Shown here in pieces: positions 62,792 through 64,000 of a stretch of 64,000 bases of DNA. Below the pieces are notes generated by a model, which ran no database searches, was not told the origin of the DNA, and was given only the letters and a program-made list of their open reading frames with translations. This DNA is from Microbacterium sorbitolivorans. Its GTDB lineage: Bacteria > Actinomycetota > Actinomycetes > Actinomycetales > Microbacteriaceae. The stretch lies in NCBI RefSeq assembly GCF_003327285.1, contig NZ_KZ848474.1:124001-188000 (forward strand), written 5' to 3'. Each line of letters starts with the position of its first letter. Positions within the stretch are counted from its first letter, which is position 1. The position numbers were made by a program, and so were the translations under genes.

Positions 62792-63220
62792 ATGTCTAAT
62801 GAAAAGTTTCGCACTGAAGTCTCCGATGTGCGCGCCGCGACGCTACGCCTCGCCCGCCGGATCCGCCAGCAGCGATCCGTAAAACTCATGACAGACGGGC
62901 AATTCGCCGTGCTCGTCGCCCTGCACCTGCACGGGCCGCACACCCTCACCGCCCTCGCCGAGCGCGACGGCGTGACCGCCCCGTCGATGAACCGCACGGT
63001 TAACGCGCTCATCGAACACGACTACGTCTCGCGCGTCACGGATCCGACCGACCGCCGCAAGGTGCAGATCGCGATCAGCGAAGCGGGATCGCAGGTGGTC
63101 ACCGACACGGTCGAGCGGCGCGACATGTGGCTCTCTCAGGTGCTCGAGAACATGACCGAGGCGGAACGATCGACGCTGCACGAGGCGGCGCAGATCATCC
63201 TGCGAGAGGTGCATAAGTAA
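62792..63220 (+). CDS. MarR-family transcriptional regulator
   Basis: The 142-residue regulator has a MarR winged helix: TLTALAERDGVTAPSMNRTVNALI recognition region (about residues 50-73) and the wing DPTDRRKVQIAISEAG. It overlaps the MFS exporter gene by one base (TAATG), a common MarR-efflux pump arrangement. The operator-like repeats in front suggest autoregulation of the pair. The inducing compound is unknown. Confidence 0.92.
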   Translation: MSNEKFRTEVSDVRAATLRLARRIRQQRSVKLMTDGQFAVLVALHLHGPHTLTALAERDGVTAPSMNRTVNALIEHDYVSRVTDPTDRRKVQIAISEAGSQVVTDTVERRDMWLSQVLENMTEAERSTLHEAAQIILREVHK

Positions 63221-64000
63221 TGAGCTCGATGTTCCGGTCCCTCGGAATCTTCAACTACCGAATATGGTTCATCGGCGCGCTGATCTCGAACATCGGCGCC
63301 TGGATGCAGTCGACCGCGCAAGACTGGGTCGTCCTGACAGAACTGACGAACAACGACGCGACCGCCGTCGGCTTCACGATGGCGTGCCAATTCGGCCCGC
63401 CGCTCGTGCTCGCGGGCGTCGCCGGATCCATCGCCGACCGGTTCGATCGGCGCAAGGTGCTGCTGTTCACGCAGACGATGCTCGGGCTGCTGTCACTGCT
63501 CATCGGAGTGCTCCTGCTGCTGGACGTGCTGACGCTGCCGATGATGCTCACGATCGCGCTCGCAATCGGCGTCACGAACGCGATCGATAACCCCGCGCGC
63601 CAGGCGTTCGTCAGCGACATCGTCAACCGCCACAACGCGTCGAACGCCATCGCCCTCAACTCGACGTCGTTCAACATGGCGCGCCTCATCGGCCCCGCCG
63701 TCGGTAGCCTGCTGCTCATCGCGATGGGCAGCGGATGGGTCTTCATCATCAACGCCGCCACCTTCGCTGCGATGCTTCTCGCGCTCATCTTCATGCGGAA
63801 GAACGAGCTGCAGCCGCGGGTCAAGCCCAAGCGCGGGGCCAACAAGATGGCCGACGGTGCCCGCTACGTCGCGAAGCGCCCCGACCTCATCGTGACCTTC
63901 GTGATGGCCTTCCTCATCGGTGCCTTCGGCATGAACTTCCCGATCTTCGCCTCGACGATGGCGCTCGAGTTCGGGCGCGACGCCGACGGGTATGGTCTCT
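63220..64000 (+). CDS. MFS exporter, N-terminal part (cut by window edge)
   Basis: The first 260 residues of an MFS_3-type (EntS-like) exporter are present. They include NYRIWFIGALISNIGAWMQS in span 1, the SIADRFDRRKVLL loop motif and TNAIDNPARQAFVSDIV, a hallmark of this group. About seven spans are inside the window; the rest is cut off. It starts on the stop of the MarR gene (TAATG), so it is likely controlled by MarR and exports a drug-like or siderophore-like compound (inference). Confidence 0.88.
   Translation, partial: MSSMFRSLGIFNYRIWFIGALISNIGAWMQSTAQDWVVLTELTNNDATAVGFTMACQFGPPLVLAGVAGSIADRFDRRKVLLFTQTMLGLLSLLIGVLLLLDVLTLPMMLTIALAIGVTNAIDNPARQAFVSDIVNRHNASNAIALNSTSFNMARLIGPAVGSLLLIAMGSGWVFIINAATFAAMLLALIFMRKNELQPRVKPKRGANKMADGARYVAKRPDLIVTFVMAFLIGAFGMNFPIFASTMALEFGRDADGYGL

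Overview
The window is a stretch of bacterial chromosome with very high G+C (roughly 68 % by eye). It has frequent GTG starts, GTGA/ATGA/TAATG start-stop overlaps, a purS-purQ pair and a YhgE/Pip protein. This fits an actinobacterium, most likely a member of the Microbacteriaceae. No rRNA, tRNA, CRISPR array, transposase, integrase or phage gene was seen. Most of the window looks like stable chromosome interrupted by blocks of palindromic intergenic repeats.

Layout. 1-5 kb: end of a sugar oxidoreductase/isomerase operon, a TetR regulator, a uracil permease, a ZapE-type ATPase and a small membrane protein. 5-7.3 kb: purS-purQ with a strong terminator, a structured hairpin element and a 2-hydroxyacid dehydrogenase. 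7.4-17.2 kb: a seven-gene minus-strand operon (peptide-binding protein, DppB, DppC, fused DppDF, MlrC, CutC, ROK kinase) with a divergent ROK repressor, which looks like an uptake and breakdown system for a peptide-like, probably sugar-bearing compound. 17.5-19.7 kb: purine permease and a PEBP protein. 19.7-26.7 kb: a ChvE/MmsAB-type sugar ABC importer, a divergent second MmsA paralogue and another ROK repressor, followed by an aquaporin remnant. 26.9-28.2 kb: apt and two small unknown genes. 28.3-36.5 kb: a LuxR-type regulator and a cell-surface operon built round a SipW-type signal peptidase. 36.7-41.4 kb: TetR, a degenerate ABC-like protein, YhgE/Pip, and an AlkZ-like winged-helix protein. 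41.7-49.4 kb: a sugar ABC importer with a GH38 alpha-mannosidase and an unknown partner. 49.6-51.9 kb: a wall-anchored PAP2 phosphatase. 52.4-55.2 kb: tatB, tatC and tatA beside a Tat-exported lipoprotein dioxygenase. 55.4-64 kb: small alarmone synthetase, MFS, carboxylesterase, repeats, a solitary DNA methyltransferase, lipoate ligase, lipase, MarR and an MFS exporter.

Three signals stand out. First, the hexamer GGATCC is greatly over-represented, in all three reading frames and in non-coding DNA, like the highly iterated palindromes of cyanobacteria, and a solitary DNA methyltransferase lies in the window. Second, the intergenic spaces hold several unrelated families of long palindromes, including a two-copy element whose loop and flanks are conserved while both stem arms change together. 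Third, two export modules look specialised: SipW with three alternate-signal proteins and a von Willebrand A surface protein, and TatA-TatC-TatB next to a Tat lipoprotein intradiol dioxygenase.

All functional calls come from reading motifs and gene order. No database search was run.
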